From: JBBIJO01 sp037445895
GTDB lineage: Bacteria; Bacteroidota; Ignavibacteria; Kapaibacteriales; UBA2268
Reading direction: 5' to 3'
Length of the DNA: 64,000 nt
Assembly: GCA_037445895.1 (NCBI GenBank)
Contig: JBBIJO010000006.1
Coordinates: 1 to 64,000, forward strand
Shown here: positions 27,501 to 35,800 of the stretch, piece by piece
How the letters are laid out: each line of letters starts with the position of its first letter
Numbering within the stretch: position 1 is the first letter of the stretch
Made by a program: the position numbers and the translations under genes
The notes under the pieces: generated by a model
What the model was told of the DNA's origin: nothing
Databases searched by the model: none
What the model saw: only the letters and a program-made list of their open reading frames with translations

Positions 27501-27770
27501 GGTGGTGTTATTGGCATTCGTGGTTCATTGCCATTCCTCGATGGTGGTTATATGATGAAACCAGAGTTTGCCAATTTTGGACCAAATGGACAATGGGTTC
27601 TCGAAGGAGAAGGTTTAACGCCAGACATAGAAGTTGACAACGACCCTGCATTAGAATATCAAGGGATTGACCGACAGTTGGACAAAGCAATCGAAATTAT
27701 TTTAGAGGAAATCAAAACTAATACGAAGCCACAAGTTCCAAAAGTTCCGCCGTTTCCAATTAAAAAGTAG
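24504..27770 (+). CDS. Tricorn-type S41 serine protease with TolB-like propeller
   Basis: A 1088-residue exported protease homologous to archaeal Tricorn. After a signal peptide (MKKFFLLLAVFCFCYFVVF) come about 500 residues of PD40/TolB-like blades (FSPDGKSIAF, ISPDGKRIAY, WSPDGRWIAY, WSPDSRWVAF). A lysine/glutamate-rich linker lies at about residues 545-575. The catalytic half holds the C1 domain with a histidine in NVGHAYVGGG, a PDZ-like segment (KEGDYIVEIEGIPL), and the S41 core with DDRYNGGGN and the nucleophile in NELSASDGD, then an acidic residue in the final EGEGLTPDIEVDN segment. Tricorn enzymes trim peptides into small fragments; the propeller guides entry of substrate. In FCB bacteria they are periplasmic. 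A terminator follows. Confidence 0.92.
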   Translation: MKKFFLLLAVFCFCYFVVFSEEARLLRFPNASASQITFVYAGDIYVVSINGGTARKITSSEGIELFPRFSPDGKSIAFSGEYDGNRDVYVVPSEGGEPKRLTYSMDLPNLPERMGPDKIVMQWSSDGRKVLYRSRSNWWHAWSGKLFWVSLDGGLPEEVPLPRAGFASISPDGKRIAYNRVFREFRTWKRYRGGQADDIWIYNFATKKLENITNNPAQDIIPMWFQNKIYFLSDRDHTMNLFSYDLTTKQTKKITNFDKYDVKFPSVGTNFIVFENGGYIYLLDPNTDKYEKVKIEIAEDFPTIRPQFKNVKEQIYSFDISPDGVRGLFEARGEIFTVPAEKGTIRNLTKTGNVHDRNPVWSPDGRWIAYVSDKTGETEVYISKPDGSQEIQLTNDAKSYRYSVKWSPDSKKLLCNDKLMQLYIVDIETKKVTLIKRSKVWEITDFAWSPDSRWVAFVEYLENNFPVIYIYSVETGETKQVSSEFFQSYSPEFSSDGKYLFFVSDRTFKASIGEFEWNYQFHDLSKVYGITLQKDTQSPFAFENDEVKPKDEPKQEEETKDKTKKSKETKAKEENKVKINIDFDGIADRIFEFPVPNGSYRSLRSVGNKLYYVRSSSSQKPKFYMFDIENKKETEVGDFSLYEISADGKKIIFQKDKDYYITDLKDKISTDKGRLELSEMQMLVDPRAEWKQIFDESWRQMRDFFYAPNMHGVDWKAIKEKYAELLPYCRHRFDLTYIIGEMIAELNVGHAYVGGGDMPKVESVPIGLLGADFTFDLNSGFYQIKKIYSGRNWSEDTRSPLMLPGVNIKEGDYIVEIEGIPLSKEMTPYRALVNKANKYVSIKVNSKPSLEGAKEYFVKTIASEGGLRYLDWVEYNRNYVEKKTNGRVGYIHIPDMAVGNGLNEFVKYFYPQVRKEALIIDDRYNGGGNVSTMIIERLRRILSIATYARNQEVVQTKPDAVMTGPMVCLVNELSASDGDLFPYQFKTLGIGKVIGRRTWGGVIGIRGSLPFLDGGYMMKPEFANFGPNGQWVLEGEGLTPDIEVDNDPALEYQGIDRQLDKAIEIILEEIKTNTKPQVPKVPPFPIKK

Positions 27771-27782
27771 AGTTCCTTAATA

Positions 27783-27807
27783 GGGGCAAATTCAATTGCC
27801 CCCTTTT
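27783..27807 (+). terminator. Terminator after the Tricorn-like gene
   Basis: GGGGCAA at 27783-27789 pairs with TTGCCCC at 27796-27802 around loop ATTCAA, followed by CTTTT. It sits 12 bases after the stop. Confidence 0.8.
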
Positions 27808-27822
27808 ATCATTATTTTTTGT

Positions 27823-27830
27823 TAATTTTG
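27823..27830 (+). promoter_or_regulatory. Possible -7 box before tRNA-Val
   Basis: TAATTTTG matches the Bacteroidota -7 consensus and ends 8 bases before the tRNA, where a start site would be expected. The -33 TTTG is not found at the right distance, so this is only suggestive. Confidence 0.4.
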
Positions 27831-27838
27831 TATTCGAA

Positions 27839-27913
27839 GGTGGCTTAGCTCAGATGGTCGAGAGCGTTCGCCTCACACGCGAAAGGTCACTGGTTCGAAT
27901 CCAGTAGCCACCA
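27839..27913 (+). tRNA. tRNA-Val(CAC)
   Basis: A complete cloverleaf: acceptor GGTGGCT/AGCCACC, D-stem GCTC/GAGC, anticodon stem TTCGC/GCGAA with loop CTCACAC (anticodon CAC), T-arm ACTGG-TTCGAAT-CCAGT, discriminator A. The 3' CCA is not fully encoded (CA follows). It stands alone between a terminator and a lipoprotein gene. Confidence 0.95.
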
Positions 27914-28126
27914 CAACCAACAAATAAAATTTGTATTTATTGTTTAAATAATTTTTGTAAATTGCTTTTTTGTAAGATTAAATAATCTTGCAAAAAATTA
28001 CTGAAAATATTGTCAATATTAGGCAAATTCAAAGTGCAGCAATTTTACTGCGACAAAGAAGCTGGAAATTTAAGACTATAAATTAATCTTTGTTCTCTTT
28101 TTTATTAATAATTTAAGAGGTGATTT

Positions 28127-28801
28127 ATGTTCCGCAAAGCTTTTTATAGTTCTATGCCGTTCTCCATTTTCTTCTTTTCGGTAGTTTTGGCTTTTTATGG
28201 TTGCTCGAGCGTTGCTACTGTAAATCAAATCCAGACAAGTACCACTTATCCCAACAAACTTAAAATCAAAGCCTTAGTGTATTTGCCTGATGATATTACC
28301 AACAAAATTGTTCCAATCCGTTCATCCACGGATGTTTGTAATATGTATAATGGAGAAGTAAACGTTGGTTCGGCATACTTCTCGGCGATTGAGAGTGGCT
28401 TGAAATCTTCCCTTGAAGTGGTTGAGTTCGTTAAATCTCAACCTACCCCGGAACTTATAAAGATGAGAGGATTTGATATTGGCGTATCTGTTAATTTACA
28501 GAATGAAAATTTTTCCTTAACCCCTTCCCAAGTTCTTGGTTTCTTTGGCAATTCGATTAGGCAAAACGCTCAATATCAAGTTTCTTTCGGGTTGATATTT
28601 TTTGATGATAGCGGGAGCTTGATATACTCAATGACTGCTAATGGCTCAAGTTTCGATACAAAAGATCTCGGCTGCAGCAAAATAGCTGAAATGATGGCGG
28701 GGACGATTGAAAAAGGCTTGAAACAACTTGCTGATAATATTTCTCAACTTTGTTATGGCAACTCAGATTTAAAAGAATATGCTAAAACTAGAAAGAAATA
28801 A
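28127..28801 (+). CDS. Predicted lipoprotein, unknown function
   Basis: A 224-residue protein I do not recognise. The signal peptide (FSIFFFSVVLAFYGC) ends in a lipobox with the lipidated cysteine at residue 26, followed by Ser-Ser. Because the residue after cysteine is not Asp, outer-membrane placement is likely under general rules, though Bacteroidota also export some lipoproteins to the surface. The mature part has two halves of mixed strands and helices, with LKIKALVYLPDDI and QVSFGLIFFDDSGSLIYS, and a C-terminal amphipathic helix (EMMAGTIEKGLKQLADN). The layout recalls small lipoproteins that bind other envelope factors, but no family can be named. An AAGAGGTG Shine-Dalgarno precedes the ATG. 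A hairpin follows. Confidence 0.7.
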   Translation: MFRKAFYSSMPFSIFFFSVVLAFYGCSSVATVNQIQTSTTYPNKLKIKALVYLPDDITNKIVPIRSSTDVCNMYNGEVNVGSAYFSAIESGLKSSLEVVEFVKSQPTPELIKMRGFDIGVSVNLQNENFSLTPSQVLGFFGNSIRQNAQYQVSFGLIFFDDSGSLIYSMTANGSSFDTKDLGCSKIAEMMAGTIEKGLKQLADNISQLCYGNSDLKEYAKTRKK

Positions 28802-28836
28802 CTTTTAGCAGCAAACGTAAACGACTTTCTGTTAAA

Positions 28837-28861
28837 TGTATCCTGCCTTGGTTTGGATACA
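28837..28861 (+). terminator. Hairpin after the lipoprotein gene
   Basis: TGTATCC at 28837-28843 pairs perfectly with GGATACA at 28855-28861 around an 11-nt loop; only a short AATTTT follows. A second weaker hairpin (CCCGA 29025-29029, TCGGG 29036-29040) precedes a T-run. Either could stop transcription before the tRNA operon. The rest of 28802-29127 shows no gene. Confidence 0.45.
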
Positions 28862-29127
28862 AAATTTTGCATTACTTCGATTCCCCCTTGAATTGAGCAA
28901 GGATTGCAACATTTTGTTCAAAATCTTCGAATCTTCGAGAGATATGTTGTTCCGGTCGTTGTAAGGTTTTGTAACTTTTCAAAGGATTTCGGCAGTTTTT
29001 TCATTCTATCTATTGATGGAGTATCCCGAGTTCTTTCGGGGAAAAATTTTTTATAATTAAAATAAATTTTAAATATTTATGTTAATTAAATTCTAGGATT
29101 TTCGAATTTTTAATCTTTTTCGATTAG

Positions 29128-29159
29128 TTTGGATATTTTGGAAAAAGTTCGTAATTTTG
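29128..29159 (+). promoter_or_regulatory. Bacteroidota-type promoter of the tRNA-secE-nusG-rpl-rpo block
   Basis: TTTG at 29128-29131, a spacer of exactly 20 bases, then TAATTTTG at 29152-29159, both boxes perfect for -33 TTTG and -7 TAnnTTTG. A start near 29166 would leave only a few bases before tRNA-Tyr at 29173. This is likely the main promoter for five tRNAs and the downstream secE-nusG-ribosomal genes. Confidence 0.8.
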
Positions 29160-29172
29160 TAGGCTTAAATTG

Positions 29173-29255
29173 GGGCAGGTACCGAAGCGGTCAAACGGGG
29201 CAGACTGTAAATCTGCTGGGGAATCCCTTCGGAGGTTCGAATCCTTCCCTGCCCA
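29173..29255 (+). tRNA. tRNA-Tyr(GTA)
   Basis: Acceptor GGGCAGG/CCTGCCC, anticodon stem GCAGA/TCTGC with loop CTGTAAA (anticodon GTA), a long class II variable arm, T-loop TTCGAAT, discriminator A. CCA is not encoded. First of five tRNAs in a row. Confidence 0.95.
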
Positions 29256-29261
29256 CTTTTT

Positions 29262-29334
29262 GCGGGAGTAGCTCAGTTGGTAGAGCATCAGCCTTCCAAG
29301 CTGAGGGTCGCGGGTTCGAATCCCGTTTCCCGCT
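29262..29334 (+). tRNA. tRNA-Gly(TCC)
   Basis: Acceptor GCGGGAG/TTCCCGC (one G-T pair), anticodon stem TCAGC/GCTGA with loop CTTCCAA (anticodon TCC), T-loop TTCGAAT, discriminator T. CCA is not encoded. Nearly identical to the next tRNA. Confidence 0.95.
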
Positions 29335-29350
29335 CGAGGATGCAGAGGGT

Positions 29351-29423
<73 letters not shown>

Positions 29424-29436
29424 CGGCAATCGAAAG

Positions 29437-29509
<73 letters not shown>

Positions 29510-29515
29510 CGCCAA

Positions 29516-29588
<73 letters not shown>

Positions 29589-29614
29589 CAATATTTTTTT
29601 ATTATGTATAGCGT

Positions 29615-29797
29615 ATGATTGGTAAAATTAAAACATATTTTGGCAATGTTGCAAAGGAAATGAAGAAGGTCTCTTGGCCTACTCGCCAGCAACTACGCGA
29701 ATCGACTTACATAGTGATTATTACTACGCTACTTTTTACCGTTTTCGTTTATGCCATAGATTTTCTTATGGTTAAAATTATGGAATTTATCTTTTGA
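29615..29797 (+). CDS. secE: Preprotein translocase subunit SecE
   Basis: A 60-residue single-helix membrane protein, the short form common outside Proteobacteria. An amphipathic cytoplasmic helix with the conserved KEMKKVSWPTRQQL precedes one transmembrane segment (YIVIITTLLFTVFVYAIDFL). It clamps SecY in the Sec translocon; secY is encoded at 57.3 kb in this window. It lies between tRNA-Trp and nusG, the classic position, and its stop is three bases from the nusG ATG, suggesting coupled translation. Confidence 0.95.
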   Translation: MIGKIKTYFGNVAKEMKKVSWPTRQQLRESTYIVIITTLLFTVFVYAIDFLMVKIMEFIF

Positions 29798-29799
29798 TA

Positions 29800-30381
29800 A
29801 TGATGGAAGAAGTGGACTACATAAAAGAAAGGCCAGAGGAGAAATTGGAGCATAAGTGGTATGCTTTGCGAACCTACACGGGGCACGAGCAACGAGTAAA
29901 ACTAACACTTGAATCCGAAATAAAACGATTGGGTTTGCAAGAACGTATCACCGATATTATAATTCCGCAAGAAACAGTTTTCGAAGTCCGCCAAGGAAAA
30001 AGAAAAACGAAAATCAAAAATTTCTTGCCGGGTTATATTATTCTTCGTGTATCGCTCGATAAAAAGTTAAAAGATTATATTAATGCTCTTCCTTCGGTTG
30101 TAAGTTTTGTTGGAACGAAAAATGCTCCCGTTCCGTTGACAGAGAGCGAAATTCAGCGTATCATTGGGCGCGTTGAAGAGAGGAAAAATATTGAGACAAT
30201 TGGAACTGAATTCCAAATCGGCGACCCCGTCAAAGTAATCGATGGTCCTTTCTCTGGTTTTAATGGAACTGTCAAAGAAGTAAACCACGAAAAACAGAAA
30301 CTCAAAGTCGAAGTGGGAATACTTGGTAGAAAAACACCCGTCGAGTTGGATTTTCGCCAAGTTGAAATTGGTGGTATTTAG
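29800..30381 (+). CDS. nusG: Transcription antitermination/elongation factor NusG
   Basis: A 193-residue factor that binds the RNA polymerase clamp through its N-terminal NGN domain and couples it to Rho or to ribosomal S10 through its C-terminal KOW domain. The NGN part is seen in HKWYALRTYTGHEQRV and FLPGYIILRV; the KOW motif is IGDPVKVIDGPFSGFNGTV. I chose ATG 29800, two codons after a TTG that overlaps the secE stop; the next codon is also ATG (29803), and either is possible. Its S10 partner is encoded 18 kb downstream in the same block. Confidence 0.95.
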   Translation: MMEEVDYIKERPEEKLEHKWYALRTYTGHEQRVKLTLESEIKRLGLQERITDIIIPQETVFEVRQGKRKTKIKNFLPGYIILRVSLDKKLKDYINALPSVVSFVGTKNAPVPLTESEIQRIIGRVEERKNIETIGTEFQIGDPVKVIDGPFSGFNGTVKEVNHEKQKLKVEVGILGRKTPVELDFRQVEIGGI

Positions 30382-30424
30382 TCTTTTTGTTAGAAAATTT
30401 TTGGTAAACATTGAGTAGATAAAT

Positions 30425-30850
30425 ATGGCAAAAAAAGTATTAGGCTCATTTAAGTTGCAATTGCAAGCATCGGAAGCGACAATGGCGCCGCCTGTTGGGC
30501 CAGCCTTTGGCCAACGTGGGCTAAACGGAATGGAATTTGTCAAGCAATTTAATGCACGCACAGCCAAGCAAAAAGGAACAATTTTGCCTGTTGTTGTAAC
30601 GTTCTATTCCGATAAAAGTTTTACTTTTATTGTTAAATCCCCGCCTGCTGCTGTTCTTATTATGAAAGCAGCCAACATACAAAAGGGTTCTGGCCAGCCA
30701 CATAAAGTTAAAGTGGGGCAAATAAGCAAATCCCAATGCGAAGAAATTGCAAAAATCAAAATGGAAGATTTAAATTGCGATACACTTGAATCTGCTGTTT
30801 CAATGATTAAAGGAACAGCACGAAGTATGGGAGTTACTGTTGTCGATTAA
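30425..30850 (+). CDS. rplK: 50S ribosomal protein L11
   Basis: A 141-residue protein of the GTPase-associated centre, which binds the 1070 region of 23S rRNA and contacts EF-G. The proline-rich hinge ([18 protein letters not shown], beginning at residue 20 or so) and the C-terminal RNA-binding part (GTARSMGV) are intact. It begins the rplKAJL group, 43 bases after nusG, and the rplA gene follows after 21 bases. Confidence 0.97.
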   Translation: MAKKVLGSFKLQLQASEATMAPPVGPAFGQRGLNGMEFVKQFNARTAKQKGTILPVVVTFYSDKSFTFIVKSPPAAVLIMKAANIQKGSGQPHKVKVGQISKSQCEEIAKIKMEDLNCDTLESAVSMIKGTARSMGVTVVD

Positions 30851-30871
30851 TACTTTTAAAGGAAGTTAATT

Positions 30872-31567
30872 ATGAAAAAACATGGCAAACGTTTCGAACA
30901 ACTGATTAAAAATTATAATCCGAAAGAGGTTTATCCTTTCGTCGAAGCAGTCGAAATTGTTAAAAAGAATGCTACTGCAAAATTCGACGAATCTTTCGAA
31001 GTTGCAATTCGTTTAGGGGTAGACCCTAGGAAAGCCGATCAGTTGGTTCGCGGCACTGTAACGTTACCACACGGAACGGGTCGCAAAGTCCGAGTGCTCG
31101 TTCTTTGCAAACCGCCACGCGATAAGGAAGCTATCGAAGCTGGAGCCGATTACGCTGGGTTCGAAGAATATATCGATAAGATTAAAGGAGGTTGGACCGA
31201 CGTCGATGTGATTGTTGCGACTCCCGATGTAATGGGTGAGGTTGGAAAACTTGGAAAAATTCTCGGACCGCGTGGATTGATGCCAAATCCAAAAAGTGGG
31301 ACTGTTACAATGGATGTGTCCAAGGCAGTAAACGAAGTTAAAGCCGGAAAAATCGAATATCGTGTCGATAAAACCGGAAATGTTCATTCTGCTGTTGGGA
31401 AATGTTCTTTCGAAGTTACTCAGCTCGCCGATAATATTTTAGCATTGTATCAAAGTATTATCAAAGCGAAGCCTTCGACCGCAAAAGGGAAATATGTGAA
31501 AAGTATACACTTTTCTTCTACTATGGGACCTGGGGTGGAAGTGAGTGAGTCTTCTATTCAGGCTTGA
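30872..31567 (+). CDS. rplA: 50S ribosomal protein L1
   Basis: A 231-residue protein of the mobile L1 stalk at the E site; in many bacteria it also represses its own operon. Conserved segments include [20 protein letters not shown], shown here in part, and the signature [21 protein letters not shown] lies upstream of the ATG. After the stop there is a 96-base gap holding the L10 leader before rplJ. Confidence 0.97.
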   Translation: MKKHGKRFEQLIKNYNPKEVYPFVEAVEIVKKNATAKFDESFEVAIRLGVDPRKADQLVRGTVTLPHGTGRKVRVLVLCKPPRDKEAIEAGADYAGFEEYIDKIKGGWTDVDVIVATPDVMGEVGKLGKILGPRGLMPNPKSGTVTMDVSKAVNEVKAGKIEYRVDKTGNVHSAVGKCSFEVTQLADNILALYQSIIKAKPSTAKGKYVKSIHFSSTMGPGVEVSESSIQA

Positions 31568-31599
31568 AACAGTGGGTAATACGCACTCATAAATATATG

Positions 31600-31641
31600 A
31601 AAGCGACTTGCTTCTCGTACTTTTTAGTATGTAGTCGCTTT
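31600..31641 (+). promoter_or_regulatory. L10 leader hairpin upstream of rplJ
   Basis: AAAGCGACT at 31600-31608 pairs perfectly with AGTCGCTTT at 31633-31641. Inside, GTACT (31617-31621) pairs with AGTAT (31626-31630) around a TTTT loop, leaving an asymmetric internal loop of 8 and 2 bases. The position and shape fit the known L10 leader, where the L10-L12 complex binds a kinked stem and represses rplJL translation. The kink itself is inferred from the asymmetric loop. Confidence 0.65.
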
Positions 31642-31663
31642 GTAGTATAGAAAGGCAGGATAA

Positions 31664-32191
31664 ATGATAACAAAAGAGCAAAAGAAGGAAAAGGTTGCCG
31701 AACTTGTTGAAAAGTTCAAAAAGGCAAATAGCTACTATTTTGTCGATTTCACAGGGATGAATGTCGAAACGACAATCCAGTTTCGTAGGGAACTGAAAAA
31801 GAACGCAATGGAAATCAAAGTTGCTAAAAATTCTTTGATTAACCGAGCTTTAAATGAAGCAGGTGGGTTACAAGGATTGAAGAAGGACCTTTTTGGACCG
31901 ACGGGAATAATATTTGGGTATGGCGACCCAATCCAACCTGCAAGGTTAATCAACGAGCGCTACGAAAAAGAACAACGCCCTGTTTTTAAGGGAGCCGTTG
32001 TCGAAGGTGTGGTTTACGAATCGGATAAATTGAAAACATTGGCAACATTGCCATCCAAAACCGACATTATCGCAAGCATACTTGGAAGTTTGAATGCGCC
32101 AATTTCTGGTATTGTTGGTGCAATAAATTTCATTATGCGCGATCTTGCTTATGTAATTGAAGAAGTTGCAAAGAAAAAATCATCAAATTAA
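31664..32191 (+). CDS. rplJ: 50S ribosomal protein L10
   Basis: A 175-residue base of the ribosomal stalk. The N-terminal domain binds 23S rRNA beside L11 (YYFVDFTGMNVETTIQFRRE, seen in part), with the conserved KNSLINRAL, and the C-terminal helix (IMRDLAYVIEEVAKKK) is where L7/L12 dimers attach. Upstream lies a hairpin expected of L10 autoregulation. The Shine-Dalgarno site GAAAGGCAGG precedes the ATG. Confidence 0.96.
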   Translation: MITKEQKKEKVAELVEKFKKANSYYFVDFTGMNVETTIQFRRELKKNAMEIKVAKNSLINRALNEAGGLQGLKKDLFGPTGIIFGYGDPIQPARLINERYEKEQRPVFKGAVVEGVVYESDKLKTLATLPSKTDIIASILGSLNAPISGIVGAINFIMRDLAYVIEEVAKKKSSN

Positions 32192-32223
32192 ATAACTGTT
32201 TAATATTAATTGGAGTTTGAAAA

Positions 32224-32610
32224 ATGGCGACAAAAGTTGAAGAATTAGTCGAACAGATATCGAACCTCACCCTTGTTGAAGCTGCTGAATTGAAAAAAGC
32301 TTTGGAGGATAAGTTCGGTGTTACAGCATCTGCACCAGTTATGGTTGCGGGTGGAATGGCTGTTGGAGCTGCTGCCGAAGCACCCAAAGAGGAGGAAAAA
32401 ACCGAGTTTGATGTCGAATTGACCGAAACCGGTGCAAACAAACTTAATGTTATAAAAGTCATTCGCGAGATTACTGGGCTGGGTTTGAAAGAGGCTAAAG
32501 AGCTTGTAGAAGGCGCTCCGAAGATGGTGAAGGAAGGTGCTACGAAAGAAGAAGCCGAAGATATAAAGAAAAAGCTCGAAGCTCAAGGGGCAAAAGTTAC
32601 TTTGAAATAA
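32224..32610 (+). CDS. rplL: 50S ribosomal protein L7/L12
   Basis: A 128-residue flexible stalk protein that recruits translational GTPases. The N-terminal dimerisation helix ([19 protein letters not shown]), an alanine-rich then acidic hinge ([14 protein letters not shown]), and the globular domain with [20 protein letters not shown] are all present. Both EF-G proteins in this block would contact it. It is followed by two strong hairpins before rpoB. Confidence 0.97.
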   Translation: MATKVEELVEQISNLTLVEAAELKKALEDKFGVTASAPVMVAGGMAVGAAAEAPKEEEKTEFDVELTETGANKLNVIKVIREITGLGLKEAKELVEGAPKMVKEGATKEEAEDIKKKLEAQGAKVTLK

Positions 32611-32614
32611 TTTA

Positions 32615-32655
32615 ATAAGGAGTTGGCGGGGGGATACCTCCGCTTCACTCCTTAT
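32615..32655 (+). promoter_or_regulatory. Strong hairpin after rplL (processing site or attenuator)
   Basis: The outer stem ATAAGGAGT (32615-32623) pairs perfectly with ACTCCTTAT (32647-32655); the inner stem GCGGGGG (32626-32632) pairs with CCTCCGC (32637-32643, one G-T wobble) around a 4-nt loop. No long T-run follows directly. The site between rplL and rpoB is where E. coli has an attenuator and an RNase III site. Confidence 0.6.
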
Positions 32656-32721
32656 TTGTTTGAAAAAATATATAGGTATGGAATTAACGCATTGATTCAT
32701 CAATCCTTAGCTAAGGCTTGT

Positions 32722-32765
32722 CTTTTGGTAAAGCCAATTGTTGGCTTTACTAAGAGGTATTTTTT
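32722..32765 (+). terminator. Attenuator-like terminator upstream of rpoB
   Basis: A 16-bp stem (32722-32737 with 32741-32756, two or three wobbles, the inner 10 bp perfect: GTAAAGCCAA/TTGGCTTTAC) with a TTG loop and then a T-run at 32760-32765. GGCTT at 32715-32719 could instead pair with AAGCC at 32731-32735, so a competing structure is possible. A palindrome CCTTAGCTAAGG lies at 32705-32716. It probably lowers rpoBC expression relative to rplJL. Confidence 0.65.
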
Positions 32766-32801
32766 GAATTTAATTAAAAACAACTATAGATAGGGTTTCC
32801 T

Positions 32802-35800
32802 ATGAAAAGTAATATTGAAAAAATTGCAAGCGAAGAAGGCATATCGATTCTTCGGGGCGAGGAATCCGGTGTTACCCGACTTGTTGAAAGATTGAATTTT
32901 GGGAAAACACAGCGATTTACCGAGTATCCCGATCTTTTAGATGTTCAGTTGCAATCTTATGCCGAATTTTTGCAGGAAGATGTTCCCCCCGATGAACGTC
33001 GAAACGTGGGTTTGCAATATGCTTTCAATTCAAATTTTCCTATCGAGGACAATTCTGGTGTATTTCAATTAGAGTTTATAGGTTATTCGCTCGAAAAACC
33101 TAAATATACAGAAGAAGAATGTCGAGAACGCGAGTTAACATATTCGAAAGCTTTGAAGGTTCGACTCCGACTTTCGAGCAAAGCCGACCCAAGCTCCGAA
33201 GATTATATCGAGGCAATTGAGCACGATGTATATCTCGGGAATATTCCGGCTATGACACCACGAGGAACCTTTATTATAAATGGTGCCGAAAGAGTTATTG
33301 TTTCGCAATTACATCGCTCTCCCGGCGTTTTCTTCGACGATACTGTCCATCCAAATGGAACTCGTATTTATTCGGCTCGGATTATTCCTTTCAAAGGTTC
33401 TTGGCTTGAATTTACGACGGACATTCATGAAGTTCTTACTACTTATGTGGATCGCAAGAAAAAGTTTTTAACAACCACATTCTTGCGTGCGCTTGGGTTT
33501 TCGTCGGATGCCGACATTATCCGATTGTTTGAATTGGACGAAACTGTCAAGGGCTCTAAATTGACCGAGGAATACGTTGGGCGTAAACTTTCCGGCGATG
33601 TTGTCGATTTGCAAACTGGGGAAATTATTGCAACTCGCGATATGCTATTGACAAGTGAATTGATTGAAAAAATTAAGAAGACAAAGGTTCTCGATATAAG
33701 GTTGTATAAACCATACGATCCCAGCGAGGAACCAGTAATAGCCCGAACTCTTTCGAAAGACCCTACACGCAATAAAGAGGAAGCCCTTGAATATATCTAT
33801 AAGCAACTTCGAACAACCGACCCCCCCGATTTGAATGCTGCCGAAATGTTAATCAAGAAGCTGTTTTTCGAAAATAAAAGATACGACCTTGGGGCGGTAG
33901 GAAGGTTTAAAATAAACAAGAAACTTGGATTGACTGAAGACCCAGAGCAAACCGTCCTTACCGTCGAAGATATAATTACTACTATTAAGCATTTGTTGAA
34001 ACTTCACGATAGCAAATCGAGTGGCGACGATATTGACCATCTTGGGAATCGTAGAGTTCGAACCGTTGGCGAACAACTTACTACGCAAATTAATTTAGGT
34101 TTAACTCGAATGGCTCGCACAATCAAAGAGCGTTTGAGCGTTCGTGAGGCAGAAAATTATACGCCCCAAGACCTTATTAATGCAAGGACAATTAATTCGG
34201 TTATAAATCAATTTTTTGGGACAAATCAGCTTTCCCAGTTTATGGACCAAACCAATCCGCTTGCCGAATTAACTCATAAGCGTAGAACTTCGGCTTTGGG
34301 TCCTGGCGGTTTAACACGAGAACGTGCTGGTTTCGAAGTTCGGGACGTTCACTATACTCATTATGGTCGGCTTTGCCCAATCGAAACGCCCGAAGGTCCC
34401 AATATTGGATTGATTTCGTCTTTGGCTATGTATGCCCGAATTAATGAACGCGGATTTATTGAGACACCATATCGTAAAGTTGTCAATGGCGTTGTTACCG
34501 ACGAAATTGAATACATTACAGCCGAAGACGAAGACGACAAAATTATTGCTACTGTTCATACCCCTGTCGATAAAAATGGGAAAATAATTGGTGATAAAAT
34601 TAAAGCAAGGGTATCTGGCGATTTTGTCATTGTTTCGCCCGAGGATGTAAACTATCTTGATGTTTCCACCGAACAGATTGTTAGTGCTGCTGCATCACTT
34701 ATCCCATTCCTTGAACACGACGATGCTAACCGAGCTTTAATGGGTTCTAATATGCAGCGACAGGCTGTTCCTTTGTTCCGCCCAGAGGCGCCAATAGTCG
34801 GCACAGGGCTCGAAGCAAAGGTAGCTCGGGATTCCCGAACACTACTCCTTGCCGAAGGCGATGGTGTTGTTACTTATGTCGATTCAGAAACAATTCGAAT
34901 TAATTATGAAGATAATAGGACCGAGGCGGAAAAGCTTGCAGATTTTCGATTCAAACCGGAAAAAGAATATAAATTAATGAAATTTTTTCGAACTAACCAG
35001 GATACGTGTGTAAACCAAAAGCCAATTGTTCGGGTAGGACAGCGAGTTCATAAAGGAATGCCTATTGCCGATGGCGCTGCCACTGACCAAGGTGAACTTG
35101 CTCTTGGGCGTAATGTCCTTGTGGCTTTTATGCCTTGGCGAGGCTATAATTTCGAAGATGCTATTGTAGTATCCGAACGGCTGGTTGCCCAAGATATTTT
35201 CACTTCTGTTCATATCGAAGAATATTCGCTTCAAGTTCGCGATACGAAACGCGGCGAAGAAGAATTTACACGAGATATTCCAAATGTTTCCGAAGAGGCA
35301 ACAAAAGATTTGGACGAAGATGGCTTAGTTCGTGTTGGTGCGAAGGTTCGCGAAGGCGACATTCTTATAGGTAAAATTACGCCAAAAGGCGAAACCGACC
35401 CAACCCCCGAAGAAAAATTGCTTAGAGCGATATTTGGGGATAAAGCTGGGGATGTTAAGGATGCTTCTTTAAAGGCCCCCCCGGGATTGAAAGGTGTTGT
35501 AATAAATACTAAATTATTTACAAGAAAAATATATCGTTCAGAATCGGATGTCGAAGAGAAACGACGTATTGAACATCTTGCTAAAAGAGAACAGGAAAAA
35601 ATGGCTGAATTAACTAAAACAGCGGTGGAGAAACTCGCTGCTATTTTGGATGGATATAAAACTTATGGTTTGAGCTTAATGAACGGCGAAACTGTATTCC
35701 GTAGCGGTCAGACTATAAAAGGGGAAGATGTATTAGATTTCTTTGTCAAGGCTCTACCTAAGTTTGAGCTTATTGACTTCGATAGAACAATATTAGCCGA

